A stretch of DNA of 64,000 nucleotides from AC-32 sp963788215. Lineage in GTDB: Bacteria > Actinomycetota > Thermoleophilia > Gaiellales > Gaiellaceae. The DNA lies in the NCBI GenBank assembly GCA_963788215.1, contig CAWBFX010000001.1, forward strand, positions 248,001 through 312,000, in the 5' to 3' direction. The notes beneath the pieces were generated by a model. That model made no database searches. It had not been told where the DNA came from and saw only the letters and a list, made by a program, of their open reading frames with translations. Below, piece after piece: positions 49,983-60,827 of the stretch (within the stretch, counting starts at the first letter, position 1; each line of letters opens with the position of its first letter). The translations under genes and the position numbers were made by a program.

Positions 49983-51000
49983 TAACGGCCGCAGGGAGGC
50001 TCGCGCCGACCTTCGCCACGAGGTCGACGAGCCGGCAGGAGTAGCCCCACTCGTTGTCGTACCAGCCGAAAACCTTGACCATCGTTCCGTTCGCCATCGT
50101 CAGGTCGCTGTCGAAGATCGACGAGTACGACGAGTGCTGGATGTCGGTCGAGACGAGCGGCTCGTCCGAGTAGCGCAGGATCCCCTCGAACGGGCCGGTG
50201 TCGGCCTTCGAGCGGAAAAGCTCGTTGACCTCTTCCTTCGTCGTCTCGCGGCCGACTCTGCAGACGAGGTCGACGATCGAGCCCGTCGGCACGGGCGCTC
50301 GCATCGACATCCCGTCGACCTTCCCCTGGAGATCCGGCAGGACGAGCCCGATCGCGCGCGCGGCGCCGGTCGAGGTCGGGATCAGGTTGATCGCGGCGGC
50401 CCGCGCCCGGCGAAGGTCCTCGTGCGGGAGGTCGAGCACGCGCTGGTCGTTCGTGTACGCGTGGATCGTCGTCATGAAGCCCTGCTCGATCGTGAGCTCG
50501 TCGTGCAGGATCTTCGCCAGCGGCGCCACGCAGTTTGTCGTGCAGGAGGCGTTCGAGATGACGTCGTGCTGCTCGGGGTCGTAGTCCCCGTCGTTGACGC
50601 CCAGCACCAAGGTGACGTCCGGGCCTTTCGCAGGTGCCGAGATGATCACCTTGCGCGCGCCGCCCTCGAGGTGCTTCGAGGCGCCGTCGCGGTCGGTGAA
50701 GAAGCCCGTGGATTCGATCACGACGTCGACGCCGAGATCGCCCCAGGGAAGGCTCGCGGGATCGCGCTCGCTGAGCAGCTTGAGCTCCTGCGAGCCGACC
50801 GTGATCTTGCCGTCGCCCGCGCTCACGTCCTCGTCGAGGGTGCCGAGGACGGAGTCGTGCTTGAGCAGGTAGGCCATCGTCTCGGCGTCGCCGAGGTCGT
50901 TCGCTGCCACGATCTCGAAGTCCGCGCTGCGCTTGAGGTGCGCCCGGAAGAAGTTCCGCCCGATGCGACCGAATCCATTGATCCCGACACGAATGGCCAC
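49975..51000 (-). CDS. gap: glyceraldehyde-3-phosphate dehydrogenase, type I
   Basis: 341 residues. VGINGFGRIGRNFFRA (NAD-binding), ANDLGDAETMAYLLKHDSVLG, SNASCTTNCVAPLAKIL (catalytic Cys), TTIHAYTNDQRVLD, STGAARAIGLVLPDLQGK and WYDNEWGYSCRLVDL are all standard. GTG 51000 has GAGGAGG 6-8 nt upstream; a longer in-frame start at 51132 is not supported. First gene of gap-pgk. Confidence 0.97.
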   Translation of the reverse strand: MAIRVGINGFGRIGRNFFRAHLKRSADFEIVAANDLGDAETMAYLLKHDSVLGTLDEDVSAGDGKITVGSQELKLLSERDPASLPWGDLGVDVVIESTGFFTDRDGASKHLEGGARKVIISAPAKGPDVTLVLGVNDGDYDPEQHDVISNASCTTNCVAPLAKILHDELTIEQGFMTTIHAYTNDQRVLDLPHEDLRRARAAAINLIPTSTGAARAIGLVLPDLQGKVDGMSMRAPVPTGSIVDLVCRVGRETTKEEVNELFRSKADTGPFEGILRYSDEPLVSTDIQHSSYSSIFDSDLTMANGTMVKVFGWYDNEWGYSCRLVDLVAKVGASLPAAVSA

Positions 51001-51188
51001 GCCAGCCTCCTCGCTCGATTCCGCTTCGAGTCTAACCCTAGGTAGGCGGGCCGGAGGGGAAGCTCCGAGGACGACCTCCCCCTCCGCATTGTCGCGCTCC
51101 GGACCTTGGCGACGGACGGGGTCTGAATCCATCGCCGGACGAGCGCGAACCCGCCCCGCGGAGTATTACTCAATGCGCCGCCGAAAAA

Positions 51189-52136
51189 CTACGCGCTTTG
51201 CAAGTCGTAAAGAGGAACTTCTATTAGCGCTGCGCAATGCGCAGGACGCGCGCGCAGCCGTCGGTGCGCGGTTGCCTTGCTGACGGCCGGATCGCACTTC
51301 CTGCCGAGGTCTCGGAGGGACAGCGATGGGTTCTTCAGACGCAGCTCAGCGACCTCCCGGAGCGTATGGGAAAGCTCGTCGAGGCGGTTCGCGCGTTGCA
51401 AGCGGCGCACCGCCTCGAGCTGCTCGTGCGCCGCGCGGCCGGCCCTGACCAGGTTTGCGTGGTCGGCGTTCGCGAGGCGGTTGGCGTTGGCGCGCGTCGA
51501 GCCGACGACCGCCCGTTCCTGGAGAGCGAGCGCAGCGTCGCTCGCTCCCGCCGCCGCGAGGACACCCGCAATCCGGTCGATTCCCTTCGCGTAGGCGAGC
51601 GACTGGTCGCCCCGCTCCGTCACGCGGAGGTCCCCTCCTTCGGCGGCCGCGGCCTCGGCCACTGTCTCGGCGCCCGCACGCGTTTCGCAGCGGACCTCGA
51701 GGTGCGGCGACGGCGGCGGGGTCACCGAGCCGGCCGCGAGGAGCGCACCGCGCAGGTACGCCGCCCGGCAACAGCTGCGTCCGAGCAGGCGGCGCGGCGG
51801 TCGCTCGCGTGGCCGCGACCTGGCGTCGACGACCCCTGCGCGCTCGAGCAGCTGCCGGCTCCCCTCGACGTGCAGCTGATAGCGCGTCTCCCGGCCAAAG
51901 GCTCGCTGCCGGTAGGTGCGGATCTCGGAGTCGACGCCGAAGGAGCGCAGGAGCGAAAACGCCCGGCGCGCGACGGCGCCGCTCGCCAGGTCGAGGTGGA
52001 GCGAGACCTCCCCGCGGCCGCGCAGGTGAAGCCGTCCCGCGAAGTGGAAGAGTGCGGAGAGCTCCGCGATCCGGTCGCACTCACGCTCCGGCGCGATCGC
52101 CGCGAGCTCGGCGCGGACGTCCTCAGAGAACGACAC
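51189..52136 (-). CDS. whiA: WhiA family DNA-binding regulator
   Basis: 315 residues. N-terminal half is the degenerate LAGLIDADG homing-endonuclease-like region (CDRIAELSALFHFAGRL, YQLHVEG, CCRAAYLRGALLAAGSVTPP), the C-terminal half the WhiA HTH (NRLANADHANLVRAGRAAHEQLEAV, LREVAELRLKNPSLSLRDLGRKCDPAVSKATAHRRLRA). WhiA controls division or sporulation genes in actinobacteria; gap-pgk downstream is the usual neighbourhood, although rapZ and yvcK are absent. GTG 52136 starts within the ogt 3' end. Confidence 0.93.
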   Translation of the reverse strand: MSFSEDVRAELAAIAPERECDRIAELSALFHFAGRLHLRGRGEVSLHLDLASGAVARRAFSLLRSFGVDSEIRTYRQRAFGRETRYQLHVEGSRQLLERAGVVDARSRPRERPPRRLLGRSCCRAAYLRGALLAAGSVTPPPSPHLEVRCETRAGAETVAEAAAAEGGDLRVTERGDQSLAYAKGIDRIAGVLAAAGASDAALALQERAVVGSTRANANRLANADHANLVRAGRAAHEQLEAVRRLQRANRLDELSHTLREVAELRLKNPSLSLRDLGRKCDPAVSKATAHRRLRARPAHCAALIEVPLYDLQSA

Positions 52137-52599
52137 CCTCGAGCTCCAGAAGCCGTTGCTTGTAGCCGGTCCCCAGCGAGCCGTACGAGCCGAGCCCGTC
52201 GGCGGCCACCACCCGGTGGCACGGCACCACGAGCGCGAAGCGGTTCGCGGCGCAGACCGAGCCGACCGCGCGGCCGGCGTTCGGGTGCCCGGCGAGGGCC
52301 GCAACCTCGCCGTACGTGGCCGTCTCGCCGTACGGGATCGAGCGCATCGCCTCGACTGCCCGCCGCTGAAACGCCGTGCACCAGTCGAGCTCGAGCTCGA
52401 CGTCCGCGAAGGAATCCGCCGCTCCGGCGAAGTACGCGCGGAACCGGTCCAGAAGGGCTGTGTGGAGGTGTGCACCTCGGTCGATGTCCGCGTGCACAGC
52501 CGCCGGCGTCGGGTGCTCGTGCCACGCGAGCAGGCCCGCGTCGAGCCAGACCTCCCCCACCCCCCAGCCCTCGACGGCGTACGTCACCCGCTCGACCAT
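52123..52599 (-). CDS. ogt: methylated-DNA-[protein]-cysteine S-methyltransferase
   Basis: 158 residues. FQRRAVEAMRSIPYGETATYGEVAALAGHPNAGRAVGSVCAANRFALVVPCHRVVAADG contains the helix-turn-helix with Arg finger and the acceptor PCHRV cysteine. Repairs O6-alkylguanine irreversibly. ATG 52599. It is divergent from pruA and followed by whiA with a 14-nt overlap. Confidence 0.95.
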   Translation of the reverse strand: MVERVTYAVEGWGVGEVWLDAGLLAWHEHPTPAAVHADIDRGAHLHTALLDRFRAYFAGAADSFADVELELDWCTAFQRRAVEAMRSIPYGETATYGEVAALAGHPNAGRAVGSVCAANRFALVVPCHRVVAADGLGSYGSLGTGYKQRLLELEGVVL

Positions 52600-52610
52600 G
52601 GGACGAATCG

Positions 52611-52616
52611 TAGAAT
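52611..52616 (+). promoter_or_regulatory. -10 box TAGAAT for pruA (likely leaderless)
   Basis: Seven nt before ATG 52624, no SD. Confidence 0.48.
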
Positions 52617-52623
52617 CACCACG

Positions 52624-54290
<1,667 letters not shown>

Positions 54291-54294
<4 letters not shown>

Positions 54295-55706
54295 AGCGCG
54301 TATTCGTCCTCGCGAGCGCGCTCGTGCTCGTCGCCGCGTCGGTCGCGACGGCCGCACGGGTCCGCGGGACGCGCAAGCCCGACCGGCTGCAGACGGTCAA
54401 TGCCGTCCACGACGTCGTCACCTGCGGCGGCGGCTACGACCTCGCGACCGTCGACGGGTTCGACCGCGTCGGCCCGGACTGCGAGACGGTCACGCGGCGA
54501 ACCTCGCTCGACCCCTACCGCAACGCCGTCAGCGAGCACGCAACCGAGGTCGAGCCGGACTCGGCGGCCTTCGGGACGACGGTCGTCGCCGTCTTCCAGG
54601 TGGGCCGCTACTTCGACGGCGGCTCGCACAACATCGGCTTCGCGGTCTCGCGGAACAGCGGCCTGACGTGGAGGCGCGGCTTCCTGCACGGCCTGACGCC
54701 GCGCGTGAGCGACCCGGCGATCGCGTACGACCAGAAGCACGGCGAGTGGCTCGCGATCTCGCTCGTCTTCGGCCAGGGCTCGTACCTCGCGATCAGCCGC
54801 TCGACCGACGGCCGGCACTGGGGCAACCCCGTCCAGGCGGTCGTGACCCGCAACGCCCTCGGCCAGGACAAGGAGTGGATCGCCTGCGACAACTGGCCGT
54901 CCAGCCCGCATTTCGGCAGCTGCTACATCAGCTACAGCGATCTCGTCGGCGATCAGGTCGTCGCCCAGGCTTCCAGCGACGGCGGGCTCACCTGGTCGCA
55001 GGCGGTCGCCGCCCCGGGGAGGCCCGGCCGCGGGTCGATCGACGGTGACTTCGCGCCGGGGGTGCAGCCGCTCGTGCTGCCGACGGGTCGCGTGCTGATC
55101 CCGTTCTACGACCAGGCCAAGCTGTCGGTCGTGAGCTCCGACGACGGCGGCGCTCACTGGACGGAGCAGATCGGCGTCGCGCCGGTGCGGTACCACGAGC
55201 AACCCGGGCTGCGGGCGGCGCCGCTACCCACCTCGACGGTGAGCGCCGACGGCCGCGCGTACGTCGCCTGGAGCGACTGCTCGTTCTCGCCCGGGTGCAA
55301 TGCGAACTCGATCGCGTACACCTCGACGACGGACGGCGTCACCTGGACGCCCGTGACCCGCATTCCGGGCGGCGCTGCCGATGCGGAGCTGCCCGGGCTC
55401 GACGCGGATCCGTCGCGCGCCGGCAGGCTCGCGCTCACGTACTACCAGGTGCGCGGCTCCAGTCTCGACGTCCGCTTCGTCTCGTCCTCGGACGCCGGCG
55501 CGACGTGGACCCGGCCGAAGCTCCTGAACTCCAGCCATGTGCGCCGCGGCTGGCTCGCGAGCACCTCGCTGGGCTCGATGGCCGGCGACTACATCTCGAC
55601 GTCGTTCGCCGGCGGCCGCGCGGTTCCGGTCTTCGTGCTCGCCCAGAAGCCGCATCGCCACCGGCTGGACGAATCGCTCTTCACCAGCTCGCTGTCGGTT
55701 CCCTAG
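54291..55706 (+). CDS. secreted sialidase-like Asp-box beta-propeller (CTG start)
   Basis: 471 residues from CTG 54291, giving signal peptide (M)KRVFVLASALVLVAASVATA; the first GTG in frame (54324) would cut it in half. Asp-box repeats occur at least five times: SRNSGLTWRRG, SSDGGLTWSQ, SSDDGGAHWTE, TTDGVTWTPV and SSDAGATWTRP, as in BNR/sialidase-like six-bladed propellers. The catalytic Arg triad of sialidases is not obvious, so enzymatic function is open. The CTG overlaps the pruA TGA. Confidence 0.82.
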
Positions 55707-56977
55707 GCCGGCGGGAGCTCCGCGCGCGCCGGCCCCCAGCCGCGCGACCGCGCGCGCACCGCCATCCAGACCGCGCAGCCGAGCGCGGGCAGCGCGAGCA
55801 CGACCCCGGCGACCCTGACCCCGAACGCCGCCGCGATCGCTCCGTCGAGGATGCTGGCGAACGGGCGCAGGCCGAGGAACGCAACGCTCCAGAGCGCCAT
55901 GATCCGGCCGCGCTCCCAGGGGTCCACGCCCAGCTGCAGGCGTGACGTCGCGTGCGTGTTCGACGCCAGGTAGCCGAAGCCCGCCACGAACAGGAACGGC
56001 AGCGCCACCTCCAGCCAGGGTGACAGCGAGAAGGCGACGAGCCCGCCGCCGAGCAGGAGCAGCGTCGCGAACATCCTGCGCCGGCTCCCGCCCACGCGTC
56101 CGGCCACGACCAGGCCCGCGGTGACCGCCCCGGCGCCGAAGACGCCGATGATGTACCCGGCGGTCGTGTCCTTCTCCCCGAACGCGTGCGCCCAGGCCGG
56201 CGCGAGCGTGTTCACCGGGTCGGAGGCAAAGCCGACCGCAGCCACGATCACGAGGAAGACGATCAGCTGGGGCCTGCGCCGCAGGAGGTCGACGCTGGCG
56301 CGCAGGTGGCTGACCGAACGATCTGCGAGCTCCTGAGCCTGTGGGCCGATCAGTAGCAGCGCCCCGATGAAGACCAGGTACGAGAGGGCGTTCAGCCCGA
56401 AGGCCGCCGGAATGCCGAGGTACTCCACGGCCAGGGCCGCCGAGGCCGGGCCGACCGCCCGCGCGAGGTTGAACGTCATCGAGTTGAGCGCGACCGCGGT
56501 CGGCACCTCATGCGTCTCGACGAGCTGCGGAATCATCGCCTGCTGCGCCGGAGCAGAGAACGCGCTCACGATCCCGAGCGCGACCGCATCGGCGATCACG
56601 ACCGCGGGCGGGGCAAGGTCGTGCCAGGCCAGCAGCCCGAGCCCGCCCGAGAGAACGATGGCGACGCTCTGCGTGATGAACAACAGCTGACGGCGGTTGA
56701 ACCTGTCGGACGCGCCGCCCGCCCAGGGAGCGAGCAGCAGGATCGGGAGGAACTGCGCGAAGTTGAGAACGCCGAGCAGCAGCGCCGAGTGGGTCTGCCG
56801 GTAGATCAGCAGCGCCGCGGCGAGGTTCTGGAACCAGGTCCCGCTCGCGGAGAGCGCGTTCCCGACGAAGTAGGGCCCGAACGAGCGCCGACGAATCAGC
56901 GCGAACGCAGCGGCCGGGCCGACGGCAGAGCTCACGCCGGGACTTCTATCCGCTCCCGCCCGCGTTGCACTCCGCAT
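55703..56977 (-). CDS. MFS exporter (EntS/MFS_3-like)
   Basis: 424 residues, about 12 helices. Starts ...RRRSFGPYFVGNALSASGTWFQNLAAALLIYRQT; motif A-like WAGGASDRFNRRQLL after helix 2; NTHATSRLQLGVDPWERGRIMALW late motif typical of MFS_3. Likely exports a small hydrophobic or siderophore-like compound. The start could be ATG 56977 or a little later. Converges on the propeller gene with a 4-nt overlap. Confidence 0.85.
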   Translation of the reverse strand: MRSATRAGADRSPGVSSAVGPAAAFALIRRRSFGPYFVGNALSASGTWFQNLAAALLIYRQTHSALLLGVLNFAQFLPILLLAPWAGGASDRFNRRQLLFITQSVAIVLSGGLGLLAWHDLAPPAVVIADAVALGIVSAFSAPAQQAMIPQLVETHEVPTAVALNSMTFNLARAVGPASAALAVEYLGIPAAFGLNALSYLVFIGALLLIGPQAQELADRSVSHLRASVDLLRRRPQLIVFLVIVAAVGFASDPVNTLAPAWAHAFGEKDTTAGYIIGVFGAGAVTAGLVVAGRVGGSRRRMFATLLLLGGGLVAFSLSPWLEVALPFLFVAGFGYLASNTHATSRLQLGVDPWERGRIMALWSVAFLGLRPFASILDGAIAAAFGVRVAGVVLALPALGCAVWMAVRARSRGWGPARAELPPA

Positions 56978-57040
56978 GAGAGCCGACCAGAGCCGTCGTC
57001 ACAGGACCGCCCCGGCGATCCGCGCCGCCTAACCGCCCTT

Positions 57041-57055
57041 GTAACACAGTGTTAC
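57041..57055. repeat. palindrome GTAACACAGTGTTAC (copy 2)
   Basis: Lies 66 nt upstream of the small HTH-like gene; flanks AACCGCCCTT and TTGGGCG are shared with copy 3. Confidence 0.65.
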
Positions 57056-57120
57056 TTGGGCGAATCGGAACGCTTTCGTCACACCTCTGGCGGTGTCGGG
57101 CGGCCACTCTGCTCGCAGAT

Positions 57121-57405
57121 GAAGTTCGCGCCTCGGATCTCCCCGCGGCTACTCGAGGTCGTCAACCGACTCGCTACGCGAGATCTGACCCCCGCCGAGA
57201 TTTGCCGTTTAGTCGGAAACGAGGCGGAGCGACTCGGTCTCACGCGCCCGAGCTATCAGTGCGTGCGTCTGCTGGTGAGGGAGGCCCGCGGGGCTCCTGC
57301 GCGCCCGTCGGCCGGCGAAGCGCTGGCCGGGATCGCCTATCCATTCAGACCCCCGACAATCTTCTTGCCAACGCCCCCACGCCGAGGAGCTCGGGGTCGC
57401 TGACG
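57121..57405 (+). CDS. small helix-turn-helix-like protein, unknown
   Basis: About 94 residues beginning MKFAPRISPRLLEVVNRLATRDLTPAEICRLVGNEAERLGLTRPSYQCVRLLVREAR. The segment LTPAEICRLVGNEAERLGLTRPSYQCVRLLV has the spacing of a helix-turn-helix; the C-terminus is Pro/Arg-rich and probably disordered. ATG 57121 chosen because the upstream open frame is Arg-rich shadow. It lies between two copies of a GTAACAC palindrome, which may be its operators. Confidence 0.5.
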
Positions 57406-57420
57406 CGCCGAACCGGCCTT

Positions 57421-57435
57421 GTAACACTGTGTTAC
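57421..57435. repeat. palindrome GTAACACTGTGTTAC (copy 3)
   Basis: Preceded by AACCGGCCTT and followed by TTGAGGG, matching copy 2; located between the HTH-like gene and the uvrC stop. Confidence 0.65.
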
Positions 57436-57456
57436 TTGAGGGTTGAGGCGCGGGGA

Positions 57457-59311
57457 TTACGCGCGACCCGCCTTGTGGAGCTGCGCGTAGATCGAGCGCG
57501 CAGTTCGCTCCGGGATGCCGGGGACGCCTTCGAGTTCCTCCTGCGACGCGGCCAGGAAGCGCTCCGCCGAGCCGAAGTGGCGCAGCAGCGCGCGGCGCCT
57601 CGCGGGGCCGACGCCCTGCAGCGTGTCGAAGATCGACTCGCGCGCCTTGGCGTCCCGGCGCTGGCGGTGGAAGCCGACCGCGAAGCGGTGCGCCTCGTCA
57701 CGGACGCGCTGCAGCAGCTGCAGGCCCGCCGAGTGGGGCGAGAGAAGGATCGGCTCCGGCCGGCCCGGGACGAAGACCTCCTCGATCCGCTTCGCCAGCG
57801 AGATGACGGCGACGCGCGGCAGGTCGAAGGCCTGCATCGCCTGCAGCGCCGCCGCGAGCTGGCCCTTGCCGCCGTCGATCACGACGAGGTTCGGCGTCGC
57901 GGCGAAGGACTCGTCGTAGTCCTCCGAGGCGATCGTGTCGCTCATGCGGGCGAACCGCCGCGAGACGACCTCGGCCAGAGCCGCGTAGTCGTCCTGCCCG
58001 TCGAGGCCGCGCACGCCGAACTTGCGGTAGTGCGCCTTCTTGGCCAGCGCATCCTGGAAGACGACCATCGAGCCGACGACCGCCTCGCCCTGGATGTTCG
58101 AGATGTCGTAGCACTCGATCCGCAGCGGCAGGCTCTCCAAGTTCAGCGCCTCGCGCAGCTCCTCCAGAGCCTCGACCCGCCTTAGCCGCCGCTGCTCTGC
58201 CTGGGCCGCGTCCGACTGCAGCGCCACCTGCGCGTTCTCGGTCGCGAGCTCCTGCAGGCGCCTCTTCTCGCCTCGAACCGGCGCGCGCACCTCGACGCGC
58301 GAGCCGCGCCTATCCGACAGGAACTGCTCCAAGGCGCTCGTGTCGCCGGAGTCGGGCGGGACGACGATCTGCGGCGGGACGCTCGGCGCCGCGCCGTAGT
58401 ACTCGGTCGCGAAGGCCTCGACCAGCGTGGGCGTGTCCTGCCCTGCCACGTTCTCGAGATGGAACCCGTAGCGGTCGATCAAGCGCCCGTCGCGCAGGGG
58501 GAAGATCTGAACCGCCGCCCGGTCGCCCTCGGCCGCGATCCCGATCACGTCGACGGTCCCGACCGCGCGCTTGTCGGCCGCCTGCCGCTCGGCGAGGTGC
58601 CGTACCGAGAAGAGCCGGTTGCGGTAGCGCGCTGCCTCCTCGAAGCGCTCACCCTCGGCCGCGTCCTTCATCTTCCGCTCGAGCTCGCGCAGGATCGGCC
58701 GCGTCTCTCCCGAGAGGAACTCGATCACGCCGTCGATGATCGCGCGGTAGTCGTCCTTCGAGACGTAGCCGACGCACGGCGCCAGGCAGCGCTCGATGTG
58801 GTAATCGAGGCAAGGGATCCCCGAATGGCGGCCGGGCTTGGGCCCCTCGCACGGCCGGTACGGGAAAGACGCGGTTGAGCACGTCGAGCGTCTCGCGCAC
58901 CTTTTTCGCGTTCGCGTACGGGCCGAAGTAGACGACCCCGCGCCGGTGGCGCTCGCGCGTGAACATGACGCGCGGGTAGTCGTCCTCCACCGTGACGGCG
59001 ATGTACGGGAACGACTTGTCGTCCCGGAGACGCACGTTGAACGGCGGCCGGTGGCGCTTCACCAGATTCTGCTCGAGGTGGAGCGCCTCGACCTCGGTGT
59101 CGGTGACGATCACCTCGATGTCCGCGACGCGCTCCGGGAGCTTCGCGATCGTCGAACGCCCGCCGGTGCCCGCCTGGAAGTAGCTGCGCACGCGCGGACG
59201 CAGCGACTTCGCCTTGCCGACGTACAGCACTTCGCCCCGCGAGCCGCGGAAAAGGTAGACGCCGGACTTGGTCGGGAGCCCCTTCAGCTGCTCTTCGACA
59301 CGCTTCGCCAT
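57457..59311 (-). CDS. uvrC: UvrABC excinuclease subunit C, interrupted by a 1-nt frameshift
   Basis: The joined product is about 617 residues. N-terminal part: GLPTKSGVYLFRGSRGEVLYVGKAKSLRPRVRSYF (GIY-YIG, 3' incision) and VVYFGPYANAKKVRETLDVLNRVFP. The frame then ends in Arg/Pro-rich nonsense; the proper continuation (YRPCEGPKPGR, CLDYHIERCLAPC, the UVR motif EGERFEEAARYRNRL, RNase H-like VIDGGKGQLAAA, HhH end RRALLRHFGSAERFLAAS) is in the next frame. Removing one A from AAA at 58865-58867 restores it. ATG 59311. Nucleotide excision repair subunit. Confidence 0.88.
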
Positions 59312-59324
59312 GGCCGGGCAAGGG

Positions 59325-59330
59325 TAGCCT
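59325..59330 (+). promoter_or_regulatory. -10 box TAGCCT; overlaps TACCCT on the other strand
   Basis: Eight nt before GTG 59339, the first copy of a 14-nt tandem repeat; the overlapping minus-strand TACCCT could serve uvrC at 9 nt. Confidence 0.38.
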
Positions 59331-59334
59331 CCTG

Positions 59335-59362
59335 CCCGGTGAGGAAAGCCCGGTGAGGAAAG
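59335..59362 (+). repeat. 14-bp tandem duplication at the start of the glycoside hydrolase gene
   Basis: CCCGGTGAGGAAAG occurs twice in direct succession (59335-59348, 59349-59362), so GTGAGGAAAG appears twice, 14 nt apart and out of frame. Confidence 0.85.
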
Positions 59363-60747
59363 ACCTGCTCGCGGTGGGGATAGCTGTCGTGGCCGGAGCG
59401 GGCGCGGTGGCGGCCGTCGTCGTCTCGTCCCACGACGGCGGCGGTTCGAGGGGGGCGCTTGCGTCCACCGCTCAGAGCACGCCGGGTACCCCAGGGGCCT
59501 CGTCGAGCGGCACGCTGCCGACGAACGCGACGACAAGCGCCGGCGTTCCCGGAGCGACCTCGACCTCCGGCGGAGTGCCGGTCGTCCCACCGACCACGAC
59601 GACGTCCCCGGTGCCCGCGACGACCGCGAAGCTGCCGCCACCGCCTGCGCCGCACGGTCCGAGGCTGCACGCGTTCACCGTCGGCGTGGTCGACGACTCG
59701 TTGGCCCAGCAGGACCCGGCCGCCGCCGACGCGGCCGTCAACCTCTCGCGCCGCGCGGGCTTCGGCGCGCTCGTACTCACGGCGACGTGGAAGGCCGGCC
59801 TGACGGCCCCGCCGCCGGGGAGCCTGCGCGGGACTCTGAACGCGGCCCGCGCGGCGAAGCGCGCCCACATGCGTCTCTTCATCGTCGTCTGGAACGGTCT
59901 CGGGCGGAACACGCCGAAGGACGGAGCCGAGCGCGAGCAGTTCGCCCAGTTCACCGCCGCGGTCGCGAAGGCGGTCCCCAGCGCGTACGCCGTGATCGTC
60001 GGGAATGAGCCGAACCTGAGCACCTTCTGGAAGCCGCAGTTCGGGGCCGGCGGGAGCGATGCCGCGGCCAAGGCCTACGAGAACCTGCTCGCGCGCAGCT
60101 ACGACGCGCTGAAGGACGCCGCGCCGCAGGTGCGGGTGGTCGGCGTGGGGCTCTCGCCGCGCGGCGCCGACCGGCCGAACGGGATCCGCCCGACGCATTC
60201 GCCGACCGCATTCATTCGCGACCTCGGGGCCGCCTACCGCGCAAGCGGCCGGAAGGCGCCGTTGATGGACGCCTTCGCGATCCATCCCTACATGCTCACG
60301 TCGAAGGTGCCGCCCACAATCTCGCACCCGAAGACGACCCAGATCACACTCGCGGACTACCCGAAGCTGGTCACGCTGCTCGACGAGGCCTTCCGCGGGA
60401 CACCTCAGAGGGGCCGCACGCTCCCGATCCTCTACACCGAGTTCGGCGTCCAGACCACGATCCCGCAGAACAAGCTCGCCGCCTACCAGACGGCGAGCGC
60501 CACCGAGGCGCTGCGCGTCAGCCCCGAGCTCCAGGCCGCCTACTACCGCAGGGCGCTCGCGCTCGCGTACTGCCAGCCGACCGTGAAGGGGCTCTTCATC
60601 TTCCACACCTTCGACGAGTTCAGCCTCGACGGCTGGCAGTCGGGCCTCTACTACGCCGACCACAGCGCGAAGGCAAGCCTGCCGCTCTTCCGCCGGACCG
60701 TCAGAGACCTCCGCCACGGGAAGCTGACCGCCTGTAGCCGCGGCTGA
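59353..60747 (+). CDS. secreted clan-A glycoside hydrolase-like protein (paralogue)
   Basis: 464 residues. N-terminal signal-anchor (LLAVGIAVVAGAGAVAAVVV), a ~65-residue Ser/Thr/Pro-rich linker, then a TIM-barrel hydrolase: YAVIVGNEPNLSTFWKPQF (acid/base Glu), VVGVGLSPRGADRPNG, AYRASGRKAPLMDAFAIHPYM and PILYTEFGVQTTI (nucleophile Glu). Related to the 8258-9760 product. GTG 59353 is the second copy of a tandem duplication; the first copy (59339) opens a frame that stops after five codons at TGA overlapping this GTG. Confidence 0.78.
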   Translation: MRKDLLAVGIAVVAGAGAVAAVVVSSHDGGGSRGALASTAQSTPGTPGASSSGTLPTNATTSAGVPGATSTSGGVPVVPPTTTTSPVPATTAKLPPPPAPHGPRLHAFTVGVVDDSLAQQDPAAADAAVNLSRRAGFGALVLTATWKAGLTAPPPGSLRGTLNAARAAKRAHMRLFIVVWNGLGRNTPKDGAEREQFAQFTAAVAKAVPSAYAVIVGNEPNLSTFWKPQFGAGGSDAAAKAYENLLARSYDALKDAAPQVRVVGVGLSPRGADRPNGIRPTHSPTAFIRDLGAAYRASGRKAPLMDAFAIHPYMLTSKVPPTISHPKTTQITLADYPKLVTLLDEAFRGTPQRGRTLPILYTEFGVQTTIPQNKLAAYQTASATEALRVSPELQAAYYRRALALAYCQPTVKGLFIFHTFDEFSLDGWQSGLYYADHSAKASLPLFRRTVRDLRHGKLTACSRG

Positions 60748-60748
60748 T

Positions 60749-60814
60749 CCCGCTCCCGGCCGCGACAAAGTCGCGGCCTCCGCTCCCTGGCGGCTCCGTC
60801 GAGCCTACGCCGCT
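60749..60814 (+). repeat. short hairpin repeat, full copy
   Basis: Matches 3392-3456: CCCGCTCCC, stem CCGCGAC/GTCGCGG with loop AAA, CTCCGCTCC, GGCGGCTCCGTC and AGCCTACGCCGCT. Its last T begins the -10 box of the next gene. Confidence 0.75.
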
Positions 60815-60819
60815 AGGCT
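60814..60819 (+). promoter_or_regulatory. -10 box TAGGCT for hemQ
   Basis: Eight nt before ATG 60828; directly adjoins the hairpin repeat. Confidence 0.45.
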
Positions 60820-60827
60820 TTCGCGCG

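Noticed and set aside
57041..57435. Insertion sequence or MITE bounded by the GTAACAC palindromes
   Set aside because: No transposase, no clear target-site duplication, and the third copy at 26419 is solitary. Kept as an operator or unit hypothesis only.
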